Below the pieces are notes generated by a model, which was not told the DNA's origin, ran no database searches, and saw only the letters and a program-made list of their open reading frames with translations. From positions 62,001 to 126,000 of the forward strand of contig CAVYPX010000011.1 of assembly GCA_963770485.1 (NCBI GenBank): a stretch of DNA of 64,000 bases, written 5' to 3'. The DNA comes from CAVVEC01 sp963770485 (GTDB lineage Bacteria; Acidobacteriota; Terriglobia; Terriglobales; Acidobacteriaceae). The position numbers and the translations under genes are program-made. The first letter of the stretch is position 1. Each line of letters begins with the position of its first letter. Below are positions 7,225 through 16,604 of the stretch, one piece after another.

Positions 7225-10023
7225 TCATTCGGTTGTGCACTTATTTGGAAACACCGTGTGTTTTGCCGCTGGCATCGGCGCATCCCCTTTGCGATCGCGC
7301 CACAGGATGGCGTTGAGCACAGCGGGATTCGCAGCGTCCGGGCGGGTGAAGTCCATTTTCTCGGACTCCTTGGCGCCTTCGGTGTGCGCGGGATTCATCT
7401 GATAGATCATCCCGTTGTCGCGATTGCGCCAGTCTGCGGTAAACGGCGGTTGCGTGCCCGCGCCGGAAAACAGAGGCGCCATCACTGGCGCATAGGCATC
7501 GTTCTGATTCATAGGCGGCAATCCCAGCAACATCTCCATTGTGTGGATCATGTTTACGGTGGTGTAAAAACGGCTGTCCACAAAAGGATGCTCCGTCGAA
7601 CCGGGAGAATACTTGCTGATCACGAATGCGATGGAGCGGTGCGCATCCACGTGATCGGCGCCGTCCTGGGCGTCGTCTTCAAGCATGAAAATCGCGGTGT
7701 CGTCCCAGTAGGGACTGTGGGAGACGGCTTCGACCACGCGACCGACGGCGAGGTCATTGTCCGCAACCGAGGCAGCGGGGCGGGGCTTCCCAGGAGCGGT
7801 GCCGCGCGTGTGGTCGTTCGGCAAATAGAGCAGGACGAATTGCGGTAATTCTGTTCCCTTTCCTTCTTTGCGCGCCTGCACAAACTCGTTGAATTCGTTG
7901 AGGAATTCGTCGGCTCGGAGCTGATCGGGATATTCGGTGTTGAATTCGGGAAAGAGTGGATCGAAGTGATCGCGCTGCACAGCCTTGGTCGGGTTGACGA
8001 GCTTAAACAGGGGAACCGGCCAAGGCCAGGGGCTAGCGGAGCCATGAGGCTGACCGACATTCGGCGGCAATGCTTCTCCTTTATTTACCGCTAACCTCGG
8101 ACACGCACCACCCTGCGCCGGTGAATCTTCATAAGCTGAACCCTTGGCGCGGGACGGCTTGCACCATACCGCGCCCAGAAATTCTCCGTAATCGCGGTAG
8201 GTCAGCCCCTGAGCTGCCGCGTTGTCCCAGATATAGCCCGTGGTCGGAGCGTCTATGTCCGGCTCTCCCCGCTCCAAGGGAATCTCGTCCGCCACGCTAC
8301 CTTGATAATCGTAGGTTCGCTCCTTGCCGCGGTAAGAAATCTGCCAGGTTTTCTCGTTGTAGTCGCTGGTGATGGCTGCTGTGGACCAATCATGGCCGTC
8401 GCCTGAAACTTCACCGCTATCGTAGAAGTTGTCGAGAACTCCGAATTGCAGGGCGAGCTTATGCTCGTTCGGCGTGACATCCACGCCATAGGTCGTGAGT
8501 TGTGGGTCGGCGTTGCCAACTTTCAAATCGCCCAATATCTGGTCGTAAGTGCGATTCTCCTTGATGATGTAGATCACGTGGTGGATGGGGTTGGAACCGC
8601 GCGCAAACTCGATGCGGCCAGGATCGTCATCAAAGCGATTCTCACGCCGCACCTGGCGAGTGAATTCCGGCAACTGCTTTTCAATATCGCGGAAACTGAG
8701 CCGGGCGAGCGAACCGTAGAGCAAAGTCGGAATGTAGGGATGCTCGCGGTGTCGCCTCCCGCCCTGCAGCTGGTTGATCCCGTTGTTTGGGCCGGTTCCC
8801 TGGCCCTTTGCGGTAGCGATCAAAAGATTATCGCCCACCGCGGCTAAAGCGCTGGGATACCAATCTGTAGGGATGAAACCCAGCGGCCGCAAATTTTCCG
8901 TAAGGAGAGATCCCGATACGTCGAAAACCGCAACGGCGTCAATTGACGAATCGGCCACGAAAAGGCGCTTCCCGTCGCCGGAAAGGGCCAAAGCAGTTGG
9001 ATAACTCCCGAGATACTTTTGCTCTGAAGGAGCCGCGTCGAAAAAACCGTACCCCGGATAAGAATGAGTATCTACAACTGCCACTTTGTCCAAGTTAGAC
9101 AACGCAACGTAAAGCCTATCCTCGTCCGCGCTTAGCAGTAGCGCGGTGGGATGCGTTCCGGGAGCAATTTCTGGCCGCGCCACGACTGTCATGGAACAGC
9201 ACATTCCAGTCCCACCCTTGGCCAAATTGAGTTCCACGATCCGTGATGAATTCCAGAGACTCACCCACGCACGATTGCCATCGCGAGTTGCAACCACGGT
9301 GTAGGGAAACTCGGAGGGAATCATTTCATGCATGCTCAAATCAAACGCCTTCAGGATGCGGCCGCTCACAGAGTCCAGGAGCACTACATTGTCGGAATAG
9401 TTATTGGCGACCAACAGACGATCGGGCTTGCCCGCGATTACCGCCAGCCCTGCGGGATACGGGATGGCGGTTCCCTCTGCCGTCTTACGCAGGCCGTAGG
9501 CAACCTTCTTGCCTGGAGCAATCTTCTGGGGCGGGATTTTGATAAAACGTTCCCAGGCAACCTTGCCCTCATGAAAGCTGTAAACGGCGATTCCGTTTCC
9601 CGTGTCAGCGGGCTTCTCGCCCGCCGGATCGCTGACGGAGCCGACCGACGCGTAAATGTGACTGCCATCAGAGCTGAATGCCAATCCCAGAAAGTAGCTC
9701 TGGTGGGCATTTTCCGAAAGACGCTCCTCTGGGAAGTCGGTGAGATGGTTCGTGTTCAGATCCAGGATGGCGATGGACTGATGCGCACCGTTCTGCTGGG
9801 TTCCGTATCCGTCGTTCAGAATTGCGGCATAGTGCCTGTCGGGGCCCACGGCAATGGCTGCCGCAAAACCGTTCAGCGAGCCTAATCTGCCCGGCGATGA
9901 GGCGCTTAGGAACTTACTCGTCGGCAGCAGGATCTGAGGCGGCTCGTTACGGGTTTGCGCCAAGAGCAGCGTCAGCGCCGCAACCGACAGCAACAAGGTG
10001 AAAAGATAAGGAATCTTCCGCAC
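7225..10023 (-). CDS. YncE-type beta-propeller fused to phosphoesterase (alkaline phosphatase superfamily)
   Basis: The 932-residue protein starts with a signal peptide (YLFTLLLSVAALTLLLAQ). Residues from about 45 to 430 form YVTN/YncE-like propeller repeats (for example LYVALSNLDKVAVVDTHSYP). The C-terminal half is a PF04185-type phosphoesterase beginning at HVIYIIKENRTYDQILGD, with metal-binding candidates in NFYDSGEVSGDGHDW and FMLEDDAQDGADHVDAHRS. Enzymes of this family hydrolyse phosphate esters (phospholipase C or acid phosphatase type) outside the cytoplasm. Its position next to phoU-pstB-pstA-pstC suggests phosphate scavenging, which is an inference. Confidence 0.88.
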   Translation of the reverse strand: MRKIPYLFTLLLSVAALTLLLAQTRNEPPQILLPTSKFLSASSPGRLGSLNGFAAAIAVGPDRHYAAILNDGYGTQQNGAHQSIAILDLNTNHLTDFPEERLSENAHQSYFLGLAFSSDGSHIYASVGSVSDPAGEKPADTGNGIAVYSFHEGKVAWERFIKIPPQKIAPGKKVAYGLRKTAEGTAIPYPAGLAVIAGKPDRLLVANNYSDNVVLLDSVSGRILKAFDLSMHEMIPSEFPYTVVATRDGNRAWVSLWNSSRIVELNLAKGGTGMCCSMTVVARPEIAPGTHPTALLLSADEDRLYVALSNLDKVAVVDTHSYPGYGFFDAAPSEQKYLGSYPTALALSGDGKRLFVADSSIDAVAVFDVSGSLLTENLRPLGFIPTDWYPSALAAVGDNLLIATAKGQGTGPNNGINQLQGGRRHREHPYIPTLLYGSLARLSFRDIEKQLPEFTRQVRRENRFDDDPGRIEFARGSNPIHHVIYIIKENRTYDQILGDLKVGNADPQLTTYGVDVTPNEHKLALQFGVLDNFYDSGEVSGDGHDWSTAAITSDYNEKTWQISYRGKERTYDYQGSVADEIPLERGEPDIDAPTTGYIWDNAAAQGLTYRDYGEFLGAVWCKPSRAKGSAYEDSPAQGGACPRLAVNKGEALPPNVGQPHGSASPWPWPVPLFKLVNPTKAVQRDHFDPLFPEFNTEYPDQLRADEFLNEFNEFVQARKEGKGTELPQFVLLYLPNDHTRGTAPGKPRPAASVADNDLAVGRVVEAVSHSPYWDDTAIFMLEDDAQDGADHVDAHRSIAFVISKYSPGSTEHPFVDSRFYTTVNMIHTMEMLLGLPPMNQNDAYAPVMAPLFSGAGTQPPFTADWRNRDNGMIYQMNPAHTEGAKESEKMDFTRPDAANPAVLNAILWRDRKGDAPMPAAKHTVFPNKCTTE

Positions 10024-10150
10024 AGTGTCTCCAAGAACAGCCGAAGGGTCATACAGGCTGCGCAGTTATCGCAGCGCCGGAGGTGTCCGCAAGAACGGCC
10101 GCGTTGCCGGCCGGCGTGAAAAGCATAAAGCACGCGGCAGAAATTCTACG

Positions 10151-10846
10151 TTAATGAGTATCCGTAGCGGATTGTTGCAGAGGTGCTTCATGGGCGACGT
10201 TGTGACGGACATCGGCCCCGCGCACCCAGAAAATCACATCCTCGGCGATATTGGTAGCGTGGTCGGCCACACGTTCCAGGTTGCGGGCGATCAGCAGCGC
10301 GTCCAAGGCCTGCCGCGTCACCTCCGGACGTTCGTTCATGGTTTTTACCAGGGTAATGAAGGCTTCGTCTTTCATGCGATCGACAACGTTGTCCATTTCC
10401 AGCACAGCCTGAGCAAGCTCGGCTTTGCCTTCGATGAATGATTCCAGGGAACGGCGCACCATGGCGGAAACCGCCGCCGCCATACGCGGAATGTCAACGG
10501 GAAGGTCGGCCTTGGGCAGTTCGACCAGATCCATCACACGTTCGGCGATGTTAACCGCTTGATCGCCGACCCGTTCCAGATCGGAATTGATCTTGGTAAC
10601 GGCGAGAATGAAGCGCAAATCCACGGCGATGGGCTGTTGCAGCGCAAGCAGATCGAAGGCCTGTTCGTCGATCTCGCGTTCGGCGATGTTGATTTCAGAT
10701 TCGCCTTCGAGTACCAGATGGCAGCGCGTTAGGTCGCGGTCAATGTAGGCCTGGCAGGCGCGGTCCACCGCTTGCTCTGCCAGTCCGCCCATGCGGAGCA
10801 AACGAGTGCGGAGATCATCGAGTCCCTGCTGGAAGCGAGTGCGCAT
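10151..10846 (-). CDS. phoU: Phosphate signalling regulator PhoU
   Basis: This 231-residue all-helical protein consists of two PhoU repeats. Characteristic segments are MGGLAEQAVDRA near the start, INSDLERVGDQAVNIAERV in the first repeat and RNLERVADHATNIAEDVIF in the second, which supply the E/D-rich metal-binding motifs. The length is normal. Its ATG overlaps the stop codon of pstB as TAATG, indicating translational coupling. PhoU links the Pst transporter to PhoR/PhoB signalling and restrains uptake under phosphate sufficiency. No phoR/phoB genes are in the window. Confidence 0.97.
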   Translation of the reverse strand: MRTRFQQGLDDLRTRLLRMGGLAEQAVDRACQAYIDRDLTRCHLVLEGESEINIAEREIDEQAFDLLALQQPIAVDLRFILAVTKINSDLERVGDQAVNIAERVMDLVELPKADLPVDIPRMAAAVSAMVRRSLESFIEGKAELAQAVLEMDNVVDRMKDEAFITLVKTMNERPEVTRQALDALLIARNLERVADHATNIAEDVIFWVRGADVRHNVAHEAPLQQSATDTH

Positions 10847-11604
10847 TATCCGAACCTACCTGTAATATAGTCCTCCGTTCGCTTGTCGGACGGGGTGGTG
10901 AAAATCTTTTCGGTCTTGTCGAACTCGATCAGCTTGCCCAAGAGGAAGAAGCCGGTGAATTCGGCGACACGAGACGCTTGTTGCATATTATGCGTAACGA
11001 TGACAATCGTAAACTTTTCTTTGAGCTGAAAAATGAGCTCTTCAATCTTGCCGGTGGAAATCGGGTCCAGGGCGGAGCAGGGCTCGTCCATCAGCAGGAC
11101 TTGCGGTTCGACCGCCAGAGCGCGGGCGATGCACAGCCGCTGTTGCTGCCCACCCGACAGGCTGGCGCCGGATTTCTTGCGCAGAGAGTCCTTGACCTCA
11201 TCCCACAAAGCGGAGAGTTTCAGCGAGCGTTCGACAATTTCATCCAGCCGCCCGCGATCATGGAAGCCGTTGAGCTTTAATCCCGCAGCCACGTTGTCAT
11301 AAATGGACATCGTGGGAAAGGGGTTGGGTTTCTGAAACACCATGCCGATGCGGCGGCGGACCTGGACAGCAGCCGTGCCATTGTAAACGTCGAGCTCGCC
11401 AATTCGAACCCTGCCCGTGGCGCGCGCGTCGGGGACGGTCTCATGCATGCGGTTGAGGCAACGCACGAAAGTGGACTTGCCACAACCCGAAGGCCCGATG
11501 ACCGCCGTGGCATGGTTGGCCAAAGCTTCCATGCTGATGTCATAGAGCGCCTGGGTCTTGCCAAACCAGGCGTTCAGTTTTTCGACTTTGACGCCGACTC
11601 CCAT
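10846..11604 (-). CDS. pstB: Phosphate ABC transporter ATP-binding protein PstB
   Basis: The 252-residue ATPase shows Walker A GPSGCGKST near residue 37, Q-loop VFQKPNPFP, signature LSGGQQQRLCIARALA, Walker B VLLMDEPCSALDP and switch VTHNMQQA, with the PstB-typical C-terminus FDKTEKIFTTPSDKRTEDYITGRFG. It drives phosphate import through PstA/PstC. It lies 31 bp after pstA and overlaps phoU by one base. The gene order pstC-pstA-pstB-phoU is conventional except that pstS is located about 8 kb away. Confidence 0.98.
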   Translation of the reverse strand: MGVGVKVEKLNAWFGKTQALYDISMEALANHATAVIGPSGCGKSTFVRCLNRMHETVPDARATGRVRIGELDVYNGTAAVQVRRRIGMVFQKPNPFPTMSIYDNVAAGLKLNGFHDRGRLDEIVERSLKLSALWDEVKDSLRKKSGASLSGGQQQRLCIARALAVEPQVLLMDEPCSALDPISTGKIEELIFQLKEKFTIVIVTHNMQQASRVAEFTGFFLLGKLIEFDKTEKIFTTPSDKRTEDYITGRFG

Positions 11605-11635
11605 GGTTCAATTCGATTCGGTCAATTCGATTCGC

Positions 11636-12526
11636 TCAATTCGACCCCTTGAGCATGCCGTGACTGGCGGCGATGCGGACTGCGCTCACCGACAATACGA
11701 TGAGCACAATCAGAATCAGCGCTCCTGCCCATGCCTGGCGATGCCACTCATCGAAGGGCGAAATGGCATAAGTAAAAATCTGTAGCGACAGAGCCGCCGT
11801 CGGTTGATTGATTTTCCAGTTCCAGTACTGGTTGCCGAACGCGGTAAACAGTAGCGGTGCGGTCTCCCCAGCCACACGGGCAAAAGCCAGCATAACACCA
11901 GTGATCACGCCTGAGGTAGCGGTCCGCAAGGTAATGGAGAGCGCCGTGCGCCATTGGGAGACCCCCAAGCCGTAAGCGGCTTCCCGCACCGTGTTGGGGA
12001 CGAGGAGCAGCATTTCTTCCGTGGTGCGGGTGATGGTGGGAATCATCATGATGGCCAAGGCGACTCCGCCTGCCAGGGCGGAAAAATGGCCCTGCGACAG
12101 CACCACGAGCCCGTAAGCCACAATACCAACAATAATTGAGGGCACTCCGTTCAGGACATCGGCCGTGAAACGAATGAGGTTGCCAAAGCGGTTGCGTCCA
12201 TATTCGGCAAGATAAATGCCCGCTCCGATTCCGATCGGAACTCCCAAACTGCTGGCAATCAGCAAAAGGAAAGCCGTGCCGGCGATGGCGTTGGCCATGC
12301 CGCCACCGGCTTCGCCAACCGGCTTGGGTATCTGCGTAAGGAACGCCCAATTGATCGAGCCGATGCCCTTATAGACGAGGTAGCCAAAAACAGCGCCGAG
12401 TGGCAGCAGAACCAAAATCACAGAGGCGCCCGCCGCGAAGGTGACCAGCAAGTTCATGGCGCGTCGCCAAAGGCTAAGGGGAGCAACAACAGCAGCGTCG
12501 GAGGGAGCAGTCACGGTTTCAGGCAT
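11636..12526 (-). CDS. pstA: Phosphate ABC transporter permease PstA
   Basis: The protein has 296 residues and about six membrane helices, beginning with LLVTFAAGASVILVLLPLGAVFGYLVY. The permease EAA-type loop is at REAAYGLGVSQWRTALSITLRTATSGVITG. The sequence GVPSIIVGIVAYGLVV is typical of PstA. Its start overlaps the end of pstC by 8 bp, consistent with one transcript. It forms the inner-membrane channel with PstC. Confidence 0.97.
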   Translation of the reverse strand: MPETVTAPSDAAVVAPLSLWRRAMNLLVTFAAGASVILVLLPLGAVFGYLVYKGIGSINWAFLTQIPKPVGEAGGGMANAIAGTAFLLLIASSLGVPIGIGAGIYLAEYGRNRFGNLIRFTADVLNGVPSIIVGIVAYGLVVLSQGHFSALAGGVALAIMMIPTITRTTEEMLLLVPNTVREAAYGLGVSQWRTALSITLRTATSGVITGVMLAFARVAGETAPLLFTAFGNQYWNWKINQPTAALSLQIFTYAISPFDEWHRQAWAGALILIVLIVLSVSAVRIAASHGMLKGSN

Positions 12527-13583
12527 GGCTCCTCGCTGGCGTGCCGCGCGTGACCGTCCAGACCAGAAATTGAGCCAGAATGTTGACGATGATCGTCACG
12601 ATAAAGAGCGCTAAGCCGACTTCCACCAGGGCACTCAGATAAACGTCGCCAGTGGCCTCACTAAATTCGTTGGCGATCACACTGGCCATGGTGTAGCCGG
12701 GGGCGAACAGAGAAGCCGCGATCTCCGGGCGGTTGCCGATCACCATCGTGACCGCCATGGTTTCGCCGAGGGCGCGGCCCAAGCCAAGAATTACCCCGCC
12801 CAGAATCCCGGCACGGGCATTTCGCAGCACCCCCGTCCGAATCATCTCCCAGCGGGTTGCGCCCAGAGCTAGAACGGCTTCCCTCTGCTGCTGCGGAACC
12901 GCAGTCATGACCTCCCGCGTAATCGAAGAGATTATGGGAACGACCATGATGGCCAGAATGATCCCTGCTGCCAACATTCCAATGCCGAAGGGCGGCCCCT
13001 CGAAAGGACCTTGGAAGCCGAAACGGTGAGTAATCCCCGAGGTCCAGCCAAAATAGCGTGCCAGAAAAGGCTCCAGGTAAGTCCGCAAAAGCGGCACCAG
13101 CACAAAGATTGCCCACAATCCATAGATGACGCTGGGTATGGCGGCCAGAAGTTCGGTGGTAAAAGCCAGTGGGCCTTTCAGCCAGCGTGGACACATCTCT
13201 GTAATGAAGACGGCGACGCCAATGGCAAGAGGCACAGCCAACAGCAGTGCCAGGATTGAGGAAACAATTGTGCCGTAGACGAAGGGAAAAGCCCCGAACT
13301 GTTCATTGACCGGATCCCATTCGCTGCGGAAAAAGAACCTCGATCCAAAAGCGTGCCAGGAGAGGCTGGACTTAGTAATCAGTTCGTAAACAATCAGGCC
13401 GACCAGCGCGAGCACACAGAGTCCACAGCACAACATCGCAACATAAAAGGCGCGGTCTGCGATGTGGCTGTTCCCAGCCTTGATCAGAGGCTCGGCCTGA
13501 CTCTTGGAGTTCGCCACAACCTCTGGTTTTGCAACGGGTTGCGGTCCAGGCAAACGTGGCGCTCCTAACGCGCGATTGGCCAT
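12519..13583 (-). CDS. pstC: Phosphate ABC transporter permease PstC
   Basis: This 354-residue permease starts at ATG 13583; a TTG three bases upstream is also in frame. A proline-rich cytoplasmic N-terminus of about 45 residues precedes the first helix (FYVAMLCCGLCVLALVGLIVYELI). AIPSVIYGLWAIFVLVPLL and the EAA loop QREAVLALGATRWEMIRTGVLRNARAGILGG mark it as PstC. A Pho-box-like sequence ends only about 21 bp before the start codon, so the leader must be extremely short if that site drives the gene. Confidence 0.97.
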   Translation of the reverse strand: MANRALGAPRLPGPQPVAKPEVVANSKSQAEPLIKAGNSHIADRAFYVAMLCCGLCVLALVGLIVYELITKSSLSWHAFGSRFFFRSEWDPVNEQFGAFPFVYGTIVSSILALLLAVPLAIGVAVFITEMCPRWLKGPLAFTTELLAAIPSVIYGLWAIFVLVPLLRTYLEPFLARYFGWTSGITHRFGFQGPFEGPPFGIGMLAAGIILAIMVVPIISSITREVMTAVPQQQREAVLALGATRWEMIRTGVLRNARAGILGGVILGLGRALGETMAVTMVIGNRPEIAASLFAPGYTMASVIANEFSEATGDVYLSALVEVGLALFIVTIIVNILAQFLVWTVTRGTPARSHA

Positions 13584-13606
13584 CAACGGGAGGCTAGCAG
13601 AAACGT

Positions 13607-13624
13607 GTTACAGCAATGTTAAAA
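13607..13624 (-). promoter_or_regulatory. Candidate Pho box upstream of pstC
   Basis: Read on the minus strand the site is TTTTAAC-ATTG-CTGTAAC, two 7-bp direct repeats with an 11-bp period. This is the PhoB-box architecture and closely matches the site upstream of pstS in the same window. A possible extended -10 (TGCTAGCCT) follows a few bases downstream. Confidence 0.65.
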
Positions 13625-13754
13625 TACGGCCTGCTTCCCGCTGGCAGGGGTCTTCGCCTGGGCAGGAGCCAGAGGAAGTGAAGCGGTTAGATTTCCTCAA
13701 TTGCATTTTCCCGGTTTCCCTTGTATTTTGTTTTACTCTCAGTGCATTTTCATT

Positions 13755-14618
13755 ATGCCGATCGATGCCAAACGCAGTCGCCTGGCGTTTCAGAGATTGG
13801 GGCGCGAGTTGACCAAGCTGGCCAAGAAGCCAGTGCCCGAAAGTGTCCACAAATTCCGCACGAACAGCCGCCGCGTCGAGGCGTTGCTGAGCGAAGTAGT
13901 TCCTGAACTGAACCGCAATGACAAGAGGCTGCTCAAGTTGCTGGCGCGCCTGCGCAAGAAAGCCGGGCGAGTGCGGGACCGGGATGTGCAAATCGCCGCG
14001 GTGCGGAATCTGAAGACTCCCGAGGGAAACGGGCACAAGTCGGAACTCATGGACACCCTGATCCAGGAGCGCGCCAAACGGGAACAGAAGCTGGCGAAAG
14101 CTTTCAATCGCAAGATGGCGGAAGAGATCCGCAAGCGGCTGCAGCGCGCGGCAAGCGAGCTTGAGATCCCGAGAAACGCCGAGCCTCTGGCCTTGACGCT
14201 GAATCAACTGGCTCGTCTGGGGCGAGATCACGCTCCGCTCGCGGAAAAAACCCTCCACCAATACCGGATCATCGGAAAGCGGGCTCGTTACATTGCGGAG
14301 TTCGCCGCCAAGGATGACACGCACGCCAAGCGTGTGGTCGAACTGCTCAAGCAGATGCAGGATGTGATTGGCGACTGGCATGACTGGCTGAAGCTCACGG
14401 AGAAGGCAGAGGAACTTTTCGGTGGAGTGCGGGATTCAGCGCTGGTGGCCATGCTGCGCAATGTAACCCAGGCCAAGTTCCGCCTTAGCGTGGATGCGGT
14501 GGCGGAAACGCGGGCCGCACTTTCCGGCAAGAATCTCGAACTGGTTTCGGGGGACGGTGCGTCAAGTCGCAAGCCGCCGGCACAGCCAGTCAGCAAAGCT
14601 GCCGCCGCAGTGGCCTGA
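13755..14618 (+). CDS. CHAD domain-containing polyphosphate-associated protein
   Basis: Starting at ATG 13755 the protein is 287 residues long; an 18-codon upstream extension is not conserved-looking. It has the CHAD pattern of conserved histidines and basic residues: VHKFRTNSRRVEALL, RVRDRDVQIAAV, LHQYRIIGKRARYIAEF and VIGDWHDWLKL. CHAD domains bind polyphosphate and are often found beside ppk and ppx, exactly as here. It is divergent from the pst operon and precedes the antitoxin/ppx pair. The C-terminal 35 residues are low-complexity. Cytoplasmic location is inferred from the absence of a signal. Confidence 0.88.
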   Translation: MPIDAKRSRLAFQRLGRELTKLAKKPVPESVHKFRTNSRRVEALLSEVVPELNRNDKRLLKLLARLRKKAGRVRDRDVQIAAVRNLKTPEGNGHKSELMDTLIQERAKREQKLAKAFNRKMAEEIRKRLQRAASELEIPRNAEPLALTLNQLARLGRDHAPLAEKTLHQYRIIGKRARYIAEFAAKDDTHAKRVVELLKQMQDVIGDWHDWLKLTEKAEELFGGVRDSALVAMLRNVTQAKFRLSVDAVAETRAALSGKNLELVSGDGASSRKPPAQPVSKAAAAVA

Positions 14619-14740
14619 GGTCTGCCGCCAGGCAGCAAATTTTTCCAGCTATGTAGTAATCAAAGAGCGATGTATGCCTGGGGTCCGACGTTACGCTCTC
14701 TGGCTCGACTACCAACAGACTGTCTCCACTTGACCGGTCG

Positions 14741-14746
14741 TATAAT
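14741..14746 (+). promoter_or_regulatory. Consensus -10 box (TATAAT) for the antitoxin/ppx genes
   Basis: A perfect TATAAT lies 20 bp before the GTG start of the Phd-like gene, with GGAGGTGA as ribosome binding site between them. The -35 region is weak. The predicted transcription start is near 14753. Confidence 0.55.
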
Positions 14747-14765
14747 AAGCCTCTGGAGGTGACCG

Positions 14766-15023
14766 GTGGCTTCGTGGAAGGTGCAGGATGCGAAGGCTCG
14801 TTTTAGCGAACTGTTGAACGCGGCGGTCAAGGATGGTCCGCAGGTTGTAACTCGTCGCGGTGTCGAAACTGCCGTTCTGGTTCCGATCGAACAATGGCGC
14901 CGCCTGCAGAGTTCTTCTGACCCTAGCCTTAAGGATTTTCTGTTGGGCCCAGGTCCCCGGTTTGAACATCTGGTTCCAGAGCGCCGGATCTTTCGACGGC
15001 CCCCAGCGGTGGAGTATCGCTGA
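14766..15023 (+). CDS. Phd/YefM-type antitoxin, no adjacent toxin
   Basis: This 85-residue protein starts at GTG, supported by GGAGGTGA at the right distance. MASWKVQDAKARFSELLNAA is the classic Phd/YefM N-terminus, and QVVTRRGVETAVLVPIEQW completes the DNA-binding fold. The C-terminal part (residues 50-85) would normally bind a Doc, RelE or PIN toxin. No toxin gene follows: the next gene, the Ppx/GppA phosphatase, begins 51 bp downstream. It may be an orphan antitoxin, a remnant, or a local repressor of ppx. Confidence 0.85.
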   Translation: MASWKVQDAKARFSELLNAAVKDGPQVVTRRGVETAVLVPIEQWRRLQSSSDPSLKDFLLGPGPRFEHLVPERRIFRRPPAVEYR

Positions 15024-15074
15024 GATTTTCCTCAGACACTTCCCTGGGAGGCGGTAAACTATTCCCCTCCCGCC

Positions 15075-16604
15075 ATGCCGACTTTTGCCGCGGTCGATAT
15101 TGGGTCAAATTCGGTCCGTCTGAAAATCGCTCGTCTCACGAGGCATCGCCTTACCGAGATTTACGAAGATCGCGAAGTTACGCGCCTGGGAGAATCCGTG
15201 TATCGCAGCGGCTTTCTCTCTCCAGAAGCCATCGCCAACACAGTGAAGGTATTGCGCCGCTTTCATCGCGCAGCCCAGAACGCGGGCGCGGATTCCGTCC
15301 GTGTGGTGGCCACCAGCGCCTTGCGGGATGCGCGTAACTCGCAGGCATTTCTGGAGTGGGTGCGCTCCGCCACAGGGTGGCAGGCGGAGATCATCTCCGG
15401 GCTGGAAGAGGCACGCCTGATTCACCTGGGGCTGGTGTCAACTTTGCGCGTGAATGCTTCTCCGGTCCTGATGATGGACTTAGGCGGAGGGAGTTGCGAG
15501 CTGACGATTTCCACGCAAGGTCACATCCGCACTACCGCCAGTCTGCCGCTCGGAGCGGTACGGCTGACCAATGAGTTTCTGCGCCACGATCCGCCCCGCA
15601 AATCTGAGATGCGCCAGTTGCGGGGATTCATCGCGCGCGAGATTCAACGCAATGCTGACCGGATCAAGCGAGCGCGGCCCAAAGTCGTGCTGGCGACGTC
15701 GGGCACGGCCGAGTCTTTGGCCGCGGTCTGCCATGGCCTCTACAAAACGAAGGGTTCACGGTCGCTGGCCGTGTCCCGGGCGCAGATGCGGCGGATCGCG
15801 AAATTGTTGGCGCGTCTGCCGCTGGAGGGACGAAAAAAACTCGCGGGCGTCGGACCGCGGCGGGCGGAGATCATCGTAGCGGGGGCGGCGGTTTATGCCG
15901 AACTTCTGGAGCGCTGCCAATTGATGGGATTCCGCTACTCGCCTCTAGGATTGCGCGACGGCTTGCTGGCCCAAATGGCGGCAGAGTACGACCGTAGTAC
16001 AAGGTCTGGCAAGCAAATCGAGTCGGAGCGGTGGGATTCGATCCGCAACGCGATGGAACACTATCGGATCGATATGGACCATGCGCTGAAAGTGCGCGAC
16101 TCCGCCATGCATCTTTTTGCCGCCCTGCGATCGGTTCATGGCTTGCCACCCCAATATGCGGAATGGCTGTCGGCCGCGGCCATGCTCTACGAGGTAGGCG
16201 ATTTCGTGAACCGCAATGGCAGGCATCGGCATACTCATTACATCATTTCGCATTCCGAGATTCTGGGCTATACCCCCGAGCAGCGGAAAATCATTGGGGC
16301 CATCGCCCGCTACCTGGGCAAGTCGAGACCCGCACCGGGCGACGGTCCAATAAAGGTGCTGCCGGCTCCCGATCATGAATGCGTGTCTAAGGCTTCGCTA
16401 CTATTGCGGTTGGCGCGGGCGTTGAATCTCAGCCGCAGCGGCGCCGTCCGCACGGCGCGGGTCCGCGTCCGCGCGGGGGAAGTGAAGTTGGGCCTAGTGA
16501 CTAAGCCGCGGAGCAGTGTAGATCTTGAACTGTGGGCGGTGGAGAAGGAAAAAAGTCATTTTCTGGAAGTCTTTGGCCGCGAACTCTCGGCAGAAGCAGC
16601 ATAG
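15075..16604 (+). CDS. ppx: Exopolyphosphatase / pppGpp phosphatase (Ppx/GppA) with HD-like C-terminal domain
   Basis: The 509-residue protein begins with the actin-like ASKHA phosphatase domain: AAVDIGSNSVRLKIA, the phosphate loop, ATSALRDARN, ISGLEEARLIHLG and LMMDLGGGSCELTI. The C-terminal region (from about residue 310) resembles the HD-type domain of Ppx proteins, with HALKVRDSAMHLFAAL and THYIISHSEILGY. Such enzymes hydrolyse polyphosphate processively or pppGpp to ppGpp. The location among ppk, sixA and a CHAD gene favours polyphosphate. Its 3' end overlaps convergent sixA by 49 bp. Confidence 0.92.
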   Translation: MPTFAAVDIGSNSVRLKIARLTRHRLTEIYEDREVTRLGESVYRSGFLSPEAIANTVKVLRRFHRAAQNAGADSVRVVATSALRDARNSQAFLEWVRSATGWQAEIISGLEEARLIHLGLVSTLRVNASPVLMMDLGGGSCELTISTQGHIRTTASLPLGAVRLTNEFLRHDPPRKSEMRQLRGFIAREIQRNADRIKRARPKVVLATSGTAESLAAVCHGLYKTKGSRSLAVSRAQMRRIAKLLARLPLEGRKKLAGVGPRRAEIIVAGAAVYAELLERCQLMGFRYSPLGLRDGLLAQMAAEYDRSTRSGKQIESERWDSIRNAMEHYRIDMDHALKVRDSAMHLFAALRSVHGLPPQYAEWLSAAAMLYEVGDFVNRNGRHRHTHYIISHSEILGYTPEQRKIIGAIARYLGKSRPAPGDGPIKVLPAPDHECVSKASLLLRLARALNLSRSGAVRTARVRVRAGEVKLGLVTKPRSSVDLELWAVEKEKSHFLEVFGRELSAEAA

